A stretch of 63,401 bases of DNA from Clostridia bacterium (GTDB lineage Bacteria; Bacillota; Clostridia; Oscillospirales; Acutalibacteraceae). The notes under the pieces were generated by a model. The model worked only from the letters and a program-made list of their open reading frames with translations. It made no database searches and had not been told where the DNA came from. Shown piece by piece: positions 26,845 to 35,460 of the stretch; position 1 is the stretch's first letter; each line of letters opens with the position of its first letter. The stretch spans positions 1 through 63,401 of the forward strand of contig JAFODQ010000021.1 in the NCBI GenBank assembly GCA_017380615.1. Direction: 5' to 3'. A program made the translations under genes and the position numbers.

Positions 26845-28182
26845 ATGCCAAAGCCGGTAGTTGCCATTGTTGGCAGACCAAATGTTGGTAAATCAACACT
26901 TTTTAATAAATTAACAGGTACTCGTCTTGCCATTGTTGATAACACACCCGGTGTTACCCGTGACAGGCTTTTTGGCGATTGTGAGTGGCTCGGTCACGAG
27001 CTTCTTCTCGTTGACACAGGTGGTATCGAGCCATATTCAAACGATATCATTCTTTCACAGATGAGAAGGCAGGCGCAGCTTGCCATAGACAGCGCAAATG
27101 TTATTGTTCTTGTAACAGATGTTCGTTGCGGCGTTGTTGCAACGGATGAAGAGGTTGCAACAATGCTCCAGAAGAGTGGTAAGCCCGTTGTTCTCGCTGT
27201 TAATAAATGTGACGGATTGGGAGCGCCACCACCGGAATTCTATGAATTCTATAATCTTGGCCTTGGTGATCCTGTTCCGGTTTCTTCTGTGCACGGTCAT
27301 GGCACAGGTGATCTTCTTGATGAAATAATCAAGCATATCCCCGATGAATATCTCGTTGACGATAGGGATGAGGATGATTACATCAAGGTTGCTGTTATCG
27401 GTAAGCCCAATGTGGGTAAATCTTCACTTGTTAACAAAATCATCGGCGAAGAGAGAATGATTGTTTCCAATATCGCAGGTACCACAAGAGATGCCACGGA
27501 CAGCTTTATTGAAAATGAGCACGGTAAGTTTATGTTTATTGACACAGCAGGTCTCAGGCGTAAATCCAAGGTTGAGGATGCCGTCGAAAAATACAGCGTC
27601 CTCAGAACAGATATGGCTGTGGAAAGGGCAAATGTCTGCGTTATTATGATAGATGCACTCGAAGGCTTCACAGAGCAGGATAGTAAGGTTGCAGGCAGGG
27701 CACTTGATCAGGGCAAGGGCTGCATCATTGTTGTGAACAAGTGGGATGCCTATGAAAAAGACGGTAAGACAATGGACTCTTATCGTAAGCAGCTTATGAA
27801 GGATTTTTCGTTTATGAGCTTTGCCCCGATTATCTTTATTTCTGCAAAAACAGGTCAGCGAGTTGACAGGCTTTTTGAGCTTATCAAGTTTGTTGATACA
27901 CAGAATGCAATGAGAATCAAAACAGGTCAGCTCAACGAAATTCTTGCAGCTGCAACATTGCGTGTTCAGCCACCAACAGACAAGGGCAAGAGACTCAAAA
28001 TTTTTTATATGACACAGGCATCCACGAGACCGCCAACATTTGTGTGCTTTGTGAACTCAGCAGAGCTTTTTCATTATAGCTATCAACGTTATATCGAAAA
28101 TCAGATTCGTGAGGTTTATGGTCTTGAGGGTACACCTGTTCGTTTCGTGATTCGCGAAAGAGACGAAAAGAGTAAGCATTAA
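26845..28182 (+). CDS. der: Ribosome biogenesis GTPase Der (EngA)
   Basis: Double GTPase needed for 50S assembly. The start is placed at ATG 26845, 6 bases after AGGAGGTG, giving 445 residues. The first G domain has [19 protein letters not shown] and NKCDG; the second has GKPNVGKSSLVN, DTAGLRRKSKVED and NKWDAYEKD. A carboxyl KH-like domain ends in GTPVRFVIRERDEKS. All G motifs are intact. Confidence 0.98.
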   Translation: MPKPVVAIVGRPNVGKSTLFNKLTGTRLAIVDNTPGVTRDRLFGDCEWLGHELLLVDTGGIEPYSNDIILSQMRRQAQLAIDSANVIVLVTDVRCGVVATDEEVATMLQKSGKPVVLAVNKCDGLGAPPPEFYEFYNLGLGDPVPVSSVHGHGTGDLLDEIIKHIPDEYLVDDRDEDDYIKVAVIGKPNVGKSSLVNKIIGEERMIVSNIAGTTRDATDSFIENEHGKFMFIDTAGLRRKSKVEDAVEKYSVLRTDMAVERANVCVIMIDALEGFTEQDSKVAGRALDQGKGCIIVVNKWDAYEKDGKTMDSYRKQLMKDFSFMSFAPIIFISAKTGQRVDRLFELIKFVDTQNAMRIKTGQLNEILAAATLRVQPPTDKGKRLKIFYMTQASTRPPTFVCFVNSAELFHYSYQRYIENQIREVYGLEGTPVRFVIRERDEKSKH

Positions 28183-28196
28183 CGGGGAGAATTATT

Positions 28197-29597
28197 GTGG
28201 CAGATAAAAGAAATCCTAGGGATAATAAACACAATATATCAATAGAAGAGGATTATATTGAGCTGCTTAACAGTGTTAAGCTTGATGATGAGTATGAGGA
28301 TATCTACAGTGATTCATCACATTATGAGGATTCCTCCGAAGGAGATATCTATATCGGTAAGGTGAAATCTGATGATAATGATATCTACATATCCCGTAGA
28401 GGTAGGAAGCATCACATTGAGATTGTGGATGAAGAAGATGATGAGGATGTCTATTCATATATCAATTACGAAGATTATGAAGAGGATAACGATGAAGAAG
28501 AGTCTTCTGTTTGCGTAAAGCAACCAAAGCATACGAGGTATGCTCCACAGGATGAAGATGAGGTTTCTGATTTCGAAGCGCGTCACGGAAAAAGATCCAA
28601 AAAGAAAAAGCATCCCATCCTTGTTTTTGTTGTTATCCTTCTCGTGCTTACAATAGGTCTGGGGGGAGCAGGCTTCCTTGCAATGAGCAGCGTTGTGGGC
28701 GAATTCACTGAAGCAGAAGAGATTGTTCATATTGATGATGTCAATTCTCTCGTTTCAGCTCCACATGTGCGCAACATTCTTCTTATCGGTGCAGATAAAG
28801 AGAAGGGTGGAGCCTCCCGAAGTGATAGCATTATGATTTGCTCAATTAATAGTCAGACCGGCAAGATTACTGTCGTTTCAATTCTTCGTGATACTCATCT
28901 TGATGTGCCGGGACATCGGGAGTCAAAGATTAATGCCGCTCACTCGTGGGGGGGACCAAATCTTCTTATTCAGACCATTGAACAGAATTTTGGCATAAAA
29001 ATAGATGACTATGCAACAGTTAATTTTGATATGTTCAAGGCTCTTGTGGATGGCATTGGTGGCATTTATGTTGATGTTTCCGAGGCAGAGGCAAAGCATC
29101 TCAACAGCCATTTTAAATTGGGTCAGGAGGGCAAACGCCCCAAGCTTGAAAGTGGAGAGAATGTTTATCTTGATGGTTACTATGCTCTTTGTTATGCACG
29201 AATCAGAAAGCTTGATTCAGATTTTCAGAGAACAGAGCGTCAGCAGAAGGTTATTGCTGCAATTATAGAAAATATCAAGGGAAGACTTAATCCTGCAGGA
29301 ATCCCCGAGCTTATGAAAACAGCAAAGGCTGTTGCACCGTATATTGAAACCACGCTTTCAGAAGCAGATGTGTTATCTTTGATAACAAGCCTTTCCTCGT
29401 GTCTTGCAAAATCAGGGGGAGATGTGGGTGAGATTATGGTATCTGCACAGCTTCCCTATAAGGATACATGGTGGTATTCAAGCGAGTGGGATGGCTCAAG
29501 CATTTCCATAGATCTTGATGAAAATAAGCAGCTTCTCTATAATCAGCTTTATGGTGAGGCTTCTCCTGAAGAATCAACGGAAGATATAAAAGAATAA
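28197..29597 (+). CDS. LytR-CpsA-Psr (LCP) family protein with long acidic cytoplasmic tail
   Basis: 466 residues, GTG start behind GGGGAGA. Residues 1-138 are extremely rich in Asp, Glu and Tyr and are predicted disordered and cytoplasmic. A basic stop (GKRSKKKK) leads into one membrane helix at about 140-162, then the extracellular LCP domain (RNILLIGADKEK, SRSDSIMICSIN, VSILRDTHLDVPGH, FDMFKALVDGIGGIYVDV, YARIRKLDSDFQRTERQQ). LCP enzymes move undecaprenyl-linked glycopolymers onto peptidoglycan, so it may attach the polymer made by the 7272-12154 operon (inference). Only 14 bases after der. Confidence 0.9.
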   Translation: MADKRNPRDNKHNISIEEDYIELLNSVKLDDEYEDIYSDSSHYEDSSEGDIYIGKVKSDDNDIYISRRGRKHHIEIVDEEDDEDVYSYINYEDYEEDNDEEESSVCVKQPKHTRYAPQDEDEVSDFEARHGKRSKKKKHPILVFVVILLVLTIGLGGAGFLAMSSVVGEFTEAEEIVHIDDVNSLVSAPHVRNILLIGADKEKGGASRSDSIMICSINSQTGKITVVSILRDTHLDVPGHRESKINAAHSWGGPNLLIQTIEQNFGIKIDDYATVNFDMFKALVDGIGGIYVDVSEAEAKHLNSHFKLGQEGKRPKLESGENVYLDGYYALCYARIRKLDSDFQRTERQQKVIAAIIENIKGRLNPAGIPELMKTAKAVAPYIETTLSEADVLSLITSLSSCLAKSGGDVGEIMVSAQLPYKDTWWYSSEWDGSSISIDLDENKQLLYNQLYGEASPEESTEDIKE

Positions 29598-29616
29598 AAT
29601 GTAATAAAACGAAATG

Positions 29617-29654
29617 CTCCCGCATATATTTTCTTTGAGAATATATGAAGGGAG
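29617..29654 (+). promoter_or_regulatory. Hairpin that pairs with the ribosome-binding site of the SipL-like gene
   Basis: CTCCC (29617-29621) pairs with GGGAG (29650-29654), which is the Shine-Dalgarno sequence of the next gene. After a small internal loop an 11-pair AU-rich stem is topped by a 3-base loop. TTTATTTTT follows, so it could also end transcription from the LCP gene. The sequestered ribosome site is plain in the sequence; regulation is inferred. Confidence 0.6.
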
Positions 29655-29663
29655 TTTATTTTT

Positions 29664-31187
29664 ATGGACATCTCATTAAAACACGAGGATTATAAGCTTT
29701 TGGTGGTTAATAATGACAATTGCGTGGAGGAGGAGCTTTCTGCGGAAATTATTCTGCCTGAGTACATGCCTGAAATATTGCATATCATAAAATCTGTTGC
29801 TCAGCCCAGGGTGGCATCCTGTAAGCTTGTGGGTGAGAGAGTAACTGTTGAAGGAAGCTGTGAACTGAGGCTTATTTATACCGGTGAAGATGGCTGTATA
29901 TATTCTTTTTCTCAGAACAAGCCATTTACAGCCTTCAAGGAAAACGAAAGCTTTGCGAATGCTGTGGATGTTAATACAACAGTGAAGACCTCCTTTGTTA
30001 ATTGCAGAGCCACGGGCACTAAAAGGGCGGAAATTAAAGCAGGGATCGGCATCAGGTTTAATGTATCTTTTTTCGAAGCAAAGGATATAATCTCTGTGGA
30101 GAATTGTCATCTCGAAGAGAAATCTGTTGAGCTGAAAGTGTTTTCTGCAGGCTGCAGGAAAACCCGTGCATTTGCTATGAGTGACACTGTGAGCTTATCT
30201 GTGCCTTCTGCTTTTGTTTTGGGCTGTAATGCTACAGCAAGGCTTGATGAGGTCAGGAAAATCAGCAATAAGATAATGCTAAGAGGCGAAGCCGTTGTTG
30301 ATATATGCTATGTTAATAGCGATAACAGAGCACAGACACAGAGCCTTTCTCACTCAATTCCACTCAATCAGATTATTGAGCTTGAGGGCTTTGAGGAAAC
30401 CTTTGTTGGTGATATAAATATTGAGGTGTCGGCTATTGAGGTTATCCCAAAAGGTGAGCACGATACCTTTGCAACAGCCTTTGACATATCTCTTGGTCTT
30501 GAGGCTTGTGTTACAATGTGGCAGGAGAGAGATTTGAAAATCATAACCGATGTGTATAGTGTGGAAGGAGCTGTTGCTTTGAAGAAAAGCCCATATACCT
30601 TCCATAGTCCACTTGGTAAAATTGATGATAATTTTCTGTGTGAAAACAGCTTCACAGTGGCAGGTGAAGAGGTAACACAGCTTCTTCAGACCCGGGGAGA
30701 AATAACCGGTGTAAAGGTTAAGTGGGAGGATGGTGTTGCTACTGTCAGTGGCAGCTTGTGTGTTTCTGTCATTTTCAGGGACATTGCAGGTGCAGTGTCA
30801 AATGTTAACAAGGTCTTTGATTTCAGCTATAAGCATTCCGTTTCCTGTAAGAGTGAGGATGTAATGTGTGATCCATCTGTTAAAATAGATGGTATCACGG
30901 CAAATATAACAGCGGCAAATACTGTCAGTGTTAAAGCTGAGCTTAGAGTGTGTGGCACATTACTTGAAAAAATAACTATTGACACAATTACAGATATCAC
31001 TGTTGCTGAAAACTCCTCGAAGGGCAGAAGAATGCCTATAACCATCTATTTTCCTTGCGAAAACGGGGAGTGCTTGTGGGATATTGCAAAAAGATATAAC
31101 ACTACCGTAAGTGCAATCGCAGAGGAAAACGGGATATCAGGCGACACAACGGAGAATCTTAAGATCTTATTCATCCCATCTGCTTGA
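29664..31187 (+). CDS. sipL: SipL-like spore coat protein (SPOCS/DUF3794 repeats plus LysM)
   Basis: 507 residues. The amino end (EEELSAEIILPEYMPEILHI) is a typical start for SPOCS/DUF3794 proteins. Related repeats appear to recur around residues 165-290 and 310-430, and a LysM domain closes the protein (GECLWDIAKRYNTTVSAIAE). In Clostridioides, SipL has this architecture and tethers SpoIVA during coat assembly. There is no signal peptide, fitting the mother-cell cytosol. The ribosome site is buried in a hairpin. Other SPOCS/LysM proteins exist, so SipL identity is likely rather than certain. Confidence 0.82.
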   Translation: MDISLKHEDYKLLVVNNDNCVEEELSAEIILPEYMPEILHIIKSVAQPRVASCKLVGERVTVEGSCELRLIYTGEDGCIYSFSQNKPFTAFKENESFANAVDVNTTVKTSFVNCRATGTKRAEIKAGIGIRFNVSFFEAKDIISVENCHLEEKSVELKVFSAGCRKTRAFAMSDTVSLSVPSAFVLGCNATARLDEVRKISNKIMLRGEAVVDICYVNSDNRAQTQSLSHSIPLNQIIELEGFEETFVGDINIEVSAIEVIPKGEHDTFATAFDISLGLEACVTMWQERDLKIITDVYSVEGAVALKKSPYTFHSPLGKIDDNFLCENSFTVAGEEVTQLLQTRGEITGVKVKWEDGVATVSGSLCVSVIFRDIAGAVSNVNKVFDFSYKHSVSCKSEDVMCDPSVKIDGITANITAANTVSVKAELRVCGTLLEKITIDTITDITVAENSSKGRRMPITIYFPCENGECLWDIAKRYNTTVSAIAEENGISGDTTENLKILFIPSA

Positions 31188-31210
31188 AATTAAATCGAAA
31201 TGAATGTATA

Positions 31211-31245
31211 ATGACAGATATCAATTAGATATCTGTCATTTTTTT
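31211..31245 (+). terminator. Rho-independent terminator after the SipL-like gene
   Basis: ATGACAGATATC pairs with GATATCTGTCAT around a 5-base loop and is followed by TTTTTTT. The ribosome site of the next gene (GAGGTGG) begins right after the T tract, so the deacetylase may need its own promoter or read-through. Confidence 0.92.
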
Positions 31246-31255
31246 GAGGTGGATT

Positions 31256-31969
31256 ATGGAATATAAAAAGCTTTTAACCTTCAGCTTTGATGATGGTGTC
31301 CTTCAGGATGAAAGAGTTATTCAGATTCTTAATAAATATGGTCTTAAAGCAACCTTTAATCTTAATTCCCGGCTTTTGGGAACAGAGGGTGAACTTATCA
31401 TTAACGGGAAGAGGATTAACCACACCAAAATTCCTACTGAAAGAGTGAAAGAAATATATTCAGGCCATGAGGTGGCTGCTCACACATTAACTCATCCGTT
31501 GCTGACTCAGCTTTCCGAGGATGAGGTTATTCGTCAGGTCGAGGGAGACAGACTGGCTTTGTCGGAGATTGTGGGGTATGAGGTGAGAGGCTTTGCTTAC
31601 CCCGGTGGTGGCGTCAATTGTGACACAAGGCTTGAGAAGATTCTTCGCGAGAAAACAAATGTTGAATATGCAAGAACAACTATACCAACCTTCAAATTTG
31701 ATTTGCAGGAGGATAACCGATTTTTGTTCAATCCTACCTGTGCACTGGTAAAGGATAAGCATGATATACTCGGCTTATTCGATGACTTGATTTCATTTGA
31801 TATGGGTGGAATTGAGCTTTTATATATATGGGGACATACCTATGAGCTTGATATAAATGATGATTGGGAGTATTTTGAGAGCATATGCCGATTCATCAGT
31901 GGCCGCGAGGATGTGTATTATTGCACAAATATTGAGGCGTTTGATTATATAAAAAGTAAAAATATTTAA
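31256..31969 (+). CDS. Polysaccharide deacetylase family protein (NodB fold)
   Basis: 237 residues with the start at ATG 31256 behind GAGGTGG. NodB motifs are visible: motif 1 TFSFDDG, motif 2 AAHTLTHPLL with the metal-binding histidines, motif 3 GFAYPGGGVN, and a late LYIWGHTYEL carrying the motif 5-like histidine. There is no signal peptide or membrane helix, so it probably acts in the cytosol, unlike cell-wall deacetylases. The substrate is unknown; an N-acetylated sugar or intracellular amide is plausible. Confidence 0.85.
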   Translation: MEYKKLLTFSFDDGVLQDERVIQILNKYGLKATFNLNSRLLGTEGELIINGKRINHTKIPTERVKEIYSGHEVAAHTLTHPLLTQLSEDEVIRQVEGDRLALSEIVGYEVRGFAYPGGGVNCDTRLEKILREKTNVEYARTTIPTFKFDLQEDNRFLFNPTCALVKDKHDILGLFDDLISFDMGGIELLYIWGHTYELDINDDWEYFESICRFISGREDVYYCTNIEAFDYIKSKNI

Positions 31970-31979
31970 GAGAAAACTA

Positions 31980-32008
31980 TTGATTTTTCAAAAGTGTTGT
32001 GTTATTAT
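31980..32008 (+). promoter_or_regulatory. Promoter for rplS
   Basis: TTGATT (31980-31985), 17-base spacer, TATTAT (32003-32008). It begins just after the deacetylase stop and gives a predicted leader of about 115 bases before rplS. Confidence 0.6.
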
Positions 32009-32014
32009 ATTCGA

Positions 32015-32130
32015 GTCTATGTGTGCGTTGTTACCCGAATAGGTGTCAACGGCAATTAATGGCAACATTAAAGCTGGCGGTCCGCTGCGATTTAACATCG
32101 GTATGAACGCTTGAAAAAAACGGAGGATTA
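32015..32130 (+). promoter_or_regulatory. Structured rplS mRNA leader (candidate L19 leader)
   Basis: A long-range stem pairs GCGTT (32025-32029) with AACGC (32106-32110) and TACC (32032-32035) with GGTA (32100-32103). It encloses about 65 bases that can form further short stems (GGCGG/CCGCTG area). It ends just before the rplS ribosome site (CGGAGGA). Firmicutes carry a known autoregulatory L19 leader; I cannot match it to the family model by eye. Confidence 0.5.
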
Positions 32131-32132
32131 TT

Positions 32133-32477
32133 ATGGACGCATTAAAACTCATTGCACAGGACAGCCTTAAGGCTGAGAAGCCTTCATTCGAAATCGGTGA
32201 TACAATCCGTATCGGCGTTAAGATTCGTGAAGGTGAGAGAGAAAGAATTCAGGAGTTCGAAGGCACAGTTATTGCTAAGAACGGAAGTGGCATCTCTGAA
32301 ACATTCACAGTTCGTCGTGTATCATACGGCGTTGGTGTTGAAAGAGTATTCCCAATTCACTCACCCAATGTTGCAGATGTAAAGATTGTTCGTCGCGGTA
32401 AAGTTCGCAGAGCAAAACTCTACTATCTTCGTGACAGAGTTGGTAAGGCTTCTAAGGTTAAGGAGAAAATCGGCTGA
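32133..32477 (+). CDS. rplS: 50S ribosomal protein L19
   Basis: 114 residues. L19 signatures include [32 protein letters not shown] and [19 protein letters not shown], with the C-terminal [18 protein letters not shown]. It has an ideal ribosome site and a strong terminator directly after it, so it is monocistronic. Confidence 0.98.
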   Translation: MDALKLIAQDSLKAEKPSFEIGDTIRIGVKIREGERERIQEFEGTVIAKNGSGISETFTVRRVSYGVGVERVFPIHSPNVADVKIVRRGKVRRAKLYYLRDRVGKASKVKEKIG

Positions 32478-32493
32478 TTGTAGTCGGAAGAGC

Positions 32494-32522
32494 AGGGCAG
32501 ATAATTTATCTGCCCTTTTTTC
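32494..32522 (+). terminator. Rho-independent terminator of rplS
   Basis: AGGGCAGATA pairs with TATCTGCCCT around a short AT loop and is followed by TTTTTTC. Confidence 0.95.
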
Positions 32523-32555
32523 TTACTTTTATTCTCAAATTTTTTCTAAAATAAC

Positions 32556-32584
32556 TTTTATTTAATTTAAAATAGGTGTATAAT
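32556..32584 (+). promoter_or_regulatory. Promoter for the signal peptidase genes
   Basis: A perfect TATAAT (32579-32584) has a poor -35 (TTTTAT, 32556-32561) 17 bases upstream. It supports a translation start downstream at 32615 rather than at an in-frame GTG (32576) inside the promoter. Confidence 0.55.
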
Positions 32585-32614
32585 AAATCTATTATTTTAC
32601 AAGAGGTGATTCAC

Positions 32615-33196
32615 TTGCGTAAAACTGAAGAGTACAGCATCTCTCTTTCTTCTGAAGCACAGGAGCCAAGGAAAAAGCGTAAAAATGGAAAAATGAGTTT
32701 ATTTGATGTTTTCCAGTCTGTTGTTGCTGCAGTTGTTGTTGTAACAATCTTTTCTCTTTTTTGCTTCAATGTGTTCAATGTTGAGGGTCCTTCCATGAGA
32801 CCGACACTTGAGCCGGGTGATAAAATTGTTGTATCAAACATTGGCTACAAGCCACAGCCGGGTGATATTGTTGTAATAACAGATGCCGATAATAACAAAG
32901 AATCCCTTTGCAAAAGAGTCATTGCTGTTGCAGGTGATGAGGTTGATATAAATTTTGCAACAGGTGTTGTAACCGTTAATGGCAGAGAAGAACATTATTC
33001 TGAAGAACTGACTAAACAGCAGGCGGATATTGCATTTCCGTTAACAGTACCCGAAGGCACTATTTTCGTGCTGGGCGATAACAGAGATGTTTCTCTTGAT
33101 AGCCGCTCAAGCAGAGTAGGCTGCGTGGATGAAAGACTCATTGTCGGCAAGGTTTTATTCAGATTTTTCCCCTTAGGTGATTGGACGGTGGAATAA
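32615..33196 (+). CDS. lepB: Type I signal peptidase (first of two)
   Basis: Membrane serine protease that removes signal peptides. The start is placed at TTG 32615, 5 bases after AGAGGTGAT, giving 193 residues. One membrane helix (FQSVVAAVVVVTIFSLFCF) is followed by the catalytic Ser in VEGPSMRPTLEPGD, the catalytic Lys in LCKRVIAVAGDEV and the family box LGDNRDVSLDSR. The second peptidase starts directly after the stop codon, so they are co-translated. Confidence 0.94.
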   Translation: MRKTEEYSISLSSEAQEPRKKRKNGKMSLFDVFQSVVAAVVVVTIFSLFCFNVFNVEGPSMRPTLEPGDKIVVSNIGYKPQPGDIVVITDADNNKESLCKRVIAVAGDEVDINFATGVVTVNGREEHYSEELTKQQADIAFPLTVPEGTIFVLGDNRDVSLDSRSSRVGCVDERLIVGKVLFRFFPLGDWTVE

Positions 33197-33931
33197 ATGA
33201 GTGATAAGAAAAAATTCAAGGCTCAGGAAGCCTCGCTTGAACAGGTTGTTATCGGTGAGGAAGAGGAAATCAATTTTGAAAACAAAAGTGATTCCGAAGA
33301 GCTTGTAACGGATGTTTCAGTCGCATCTCCCATTAAAGCCGGTGAGGAAGAGGTTGTAACTGAAGAGGAATTAAATAAAGGTGAAAACAAAGGTAAGAAA
33401 CAGCTTTATTTGACAATATATGATTTCGTTTCAATTATAATGGCGTCATTTATCGTTGTGGCAGTTATCTTTTCCTTCTTTTTCAGAGTTGTAAGTGTTG
33501 ACGGAGAGTCAATGGAGGATACTCTTAAGCATAAGGATGTTCTTCTTACAGTAAACAAATCAGAATATGTTTATGGAGATATTGTTGTCATAACTCAGGA
33601 CACTTATTTCAAAAAACCACTTATCAAAAGAGTAATAGCTGTTGGCGGTCAAACAGTGGATATCAACTATGATACCAACACTGTTTATGTTGATGGCGTT
33701 GCCTTGGATGAGCCTTATGTGAAGGAATATTACCTTGCGAAGAAGGGTGGCTACCGAGAATTCCCGTACACAGTTCCAGAAGGTTATCTCTTCTGTATGG
33801 GTGATAACAGAAACAATTCCTCAGATAGCCGTTCAGACCTTGTCGGCCCTGTTGATGAACGCGAAATTTTGGGAAAGGCTGTTATAAGAATTATGCCTTT
33901 CGGAGATTCGGATATATACGATTATGAATGA
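33197..33931 (+). CDS. lepB: Type I signal peptidase (second of two) with acidic N-terminal extension
   Basis: 244 residues. Residues 1 to about 70 are an acidic cytoplasmic extension (EEEINFENKSDSEELV, GEEEVVTEEELNKGENK) absent from the first copy. A membrane helix follows (FVSIIMASFIVVAVIFSFFF), then the catalytic Ser in VDGESMEDTLKHKD, Lys in LIKRVIAVGGQTVDI and MGDNRNNSSDSRSDLVG. Both catalytic residues are intact. It overlaps rbgA by 8 bases. The two copies differ clearly in sequence, so this is not a recent duplication. Confidence 0.93.
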   Translation: MSDKKKFKAQEASLEQVVIGEEEEINFENKSDSEELVTDVSVASPIKAGEEEVVTEEELNKGENKGKKQLYLTIYDFVSIIMASFIVVAVIFSFFFRVVSVDGESMEDTLKHKDVLLTVNKSEYVYGDIVVITQDTYFKKPLIKRVIAVGGQTVDINYDTNTVYVDGVALDEPYVKEYYLAKKGGYREFPYTVPEGYLFCMGDNRNNSSDSRSDLVGPVDEREILGKAVIRIMPFGDSDIYDYE

Positions 33932-34790
33932 TACACAAAAACAAGTTGTACAATGGTTTCCGGGCCATATGGCGAAAACGCGCAGACTCATCAAGGAGAG
34001 TCTTCCTTTTGTGGATTTGGTGACGGAAATTGTTGATGCACGAATTCCCATGAGCTCATCAAATCCCGAGCTCAAGGAAATGATTGGCAACAAGCCAAGA
34101 ATAGTTCTGCTCAATAAGTGTGACGTGGCTGATGATAAAGCCACTGCTCGTTGGGTACAATACTACAAGGATAACGGAATGTATGCAATTCCTGTGGATT
34201 GCCGGACCGGTAAGGGGCTTAATGCTTATCTTCCATTGGTGAGAGAGGTGCTTAAGGATAAGCTTCGTCGTAACGCCGAGAAGGGAATGGCAGGTAAGCC
34301 ACTGCGTGTAATGGTTGTTGGAATACCTAACACGGGCAAATCCTCGTTTATTAACAGAATGGCAGGCAGAAATCGTGCCAAGGTTGCTGATAAGCCTGGT
34401 GTTACCCGTTCAAACAGCTGGTTTGCCGTAGGTAGTGGAATTGAGCTTCTTGATACTCCGGGTGTTTTGTGGCCCAAATTTGAGGATAAAGCTGTTGGTG
34501 ACAAGTTGGCATTTATAGGCTCTGTTAAGGATGAAATTCTTGATACTGAGACAATGGCACTCAGACTTATTGATTTCCTTAAGGATGGTTATTCAGACCG
34601 TCTTGCCGAAAGATTTAAAATATCAGATTTTCAGGATAAGGAGAATTATGAGGTTCTTGAAATGATCGGCAGGAAAAGGGGAATGCTCATTTCAGGTGGC
34701 GAGATTGACTACGAAAGAGCATCTGTTATGCTTCTCGATGAATATCGTGGAGGAAAATTAGGTAGGCTCACACTTGAATTTCCCGAATAA
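33924..34790 (+). CDS. rbgA: Ribosome biogenesis GTPase RbgA (YlqF)
   Basis: Circularly permuted GTPase (288 residues) for late 50S assembly. The permuted order is clear: G4 (LLNKCDVAD) comes before G1 (GIPNTGKSSFINR) and G3 (DTPGVLWPKF). The amino end QWFPGHMAKTRRLIKE is characteristic. The chain rplS - lepB - rbgA - rnhB - yraN resembles the Bacillus rplS-ylqF-rnhB region. Confidence 0.95.
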   Translation: MNDTQKQVVQWFPGHMAKTRRLIKESLPFVDLVTEIVDARIPMSSSNPELKEMIGNKPRIVLLNKCDVADDKATARWVQYYKDNGMYAIPVDCRTGKGLNAYLPLVREVLKDKLRRNAEKGMAGKPLRVMVVGIPNTGKSSFINRMAGRNRAKVADKPGVTRSNSWFAVGSGIELLDTPGVLWPKFEDKAVGDKLAFIGSVKDEILDTETMALRLIDFLKDGYSDRLAERFKISDFQDKENYEVLEMIGRKRGMLISGGEIDYERASVMLLDEYRGGKLGRLTLEFPE

Positions 34791-34802
34791 TTATTATAAA
34801 AT

Positions 34803-34838
34803 AGACCTTGGATAAAATATCCGAGGTCTTGTTTTTTG
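34803..34838 (+). terminator. Terminator-like hairpin before rnhB
   Basis: AGACCTTGGATA (34803-34814) pairs with TATCCGAGGTCT (34818-34829) with one mismatch-type pair, followed by TTGTTTTTT. The rnhB ribosome site (TTGAGGTG) starts immediately after. Confidence 0.85.
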
Positions 34839-34848
34839 AGGTGTTATT

Positions 34849-35460
34849 ATGTTGGATTTTTCATATGAAAAAGAAGCTCACGAAAATGGCTATGCTGTTG
34901 TCTGTGGTGTGGATGAAGCAGGCAGAGGACCACTGGCAGGCCCTGTTTTTGCGGCAGCAGTTATCCTTCCTGAAAATTATACTCACGAGATTCTCAACGA
35001 TTCAAAGAAATTATCCGAAAAAAAGAGGGATATTGTTTTTGACGATATAATCCGTGACGCAGTGGCATATTCTGTGGGAATTGCAACAGAGAAAGAGATT
35101 GATGAAATAAATATATTGAATGCAACCTTTCTTGCAATGAGAAGGGCTGTTGACGGACTTTCTGTTAAACCTGATTTAGCTTATATAGATGGTAATCAGT
35201 ACCCTAAAACAGGTGTTAAGGAGATTACAATTGTCAAGGGAGACAGTAAATGTATGTCCGTTGCTGCAGCATCAATTATTGCAAAGGTCAGCAGAGACAG
35301 GTATATGCTTAAGGTTGCTGAGGAATATCCTCAGTATCAGTTCACTAAGCATAAGGGCTACGGCACAAAGCTTCATTATGAAATGCTTGAACAGTATGGT
35401 GTTTCTCCGGTTCACAGAAGGAGCTTTCTTAAAAAGATTCTCGGAGACACAGTAAAATGA
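34849..35460 (+). CDS. rnhB: Ribonuclease HII
   Basis: 203 residues. Removes ribonucleotides and RNA from DNA-RNA hybrids. The RNase HII signature is VCGVDEAGRGPLAGPV with the first two catalytic acids; LAYIDGNQYP carries the third, and ASIIAKVSRDRYM follows. HKGYGTKLHYEML is near the carboxyl end. It overlaps yraN by 4 bases (ATGA). Confidence 0.97.
   Translation: MLDFSYEKEAHENGYAVVCGVDEAGRGPLAGPVFAAAVILPENYTHEILNDSKKLSEKKRDIVFDDIIRDAVAYSVGIATEKEIDEINILNATFLAMRRAVDGLSVKPDLAYIDGNQYPKTGVKEITIVKGDSKCMSVAAASIIAKVSRDRYMLKVAEEYPQYQFTKHKGYGTKLHYEMLEQYGVSPVHRRSFLKKILGDTVK

Noticed and set aside
32576..32615. GTG at 32576 as start of the first signal peptidase
   Set aside because: It overlaps the TATAAT promoter element and lacks a ribosome site; TTG 32615 follows AGAGGTGAT at good spacing.
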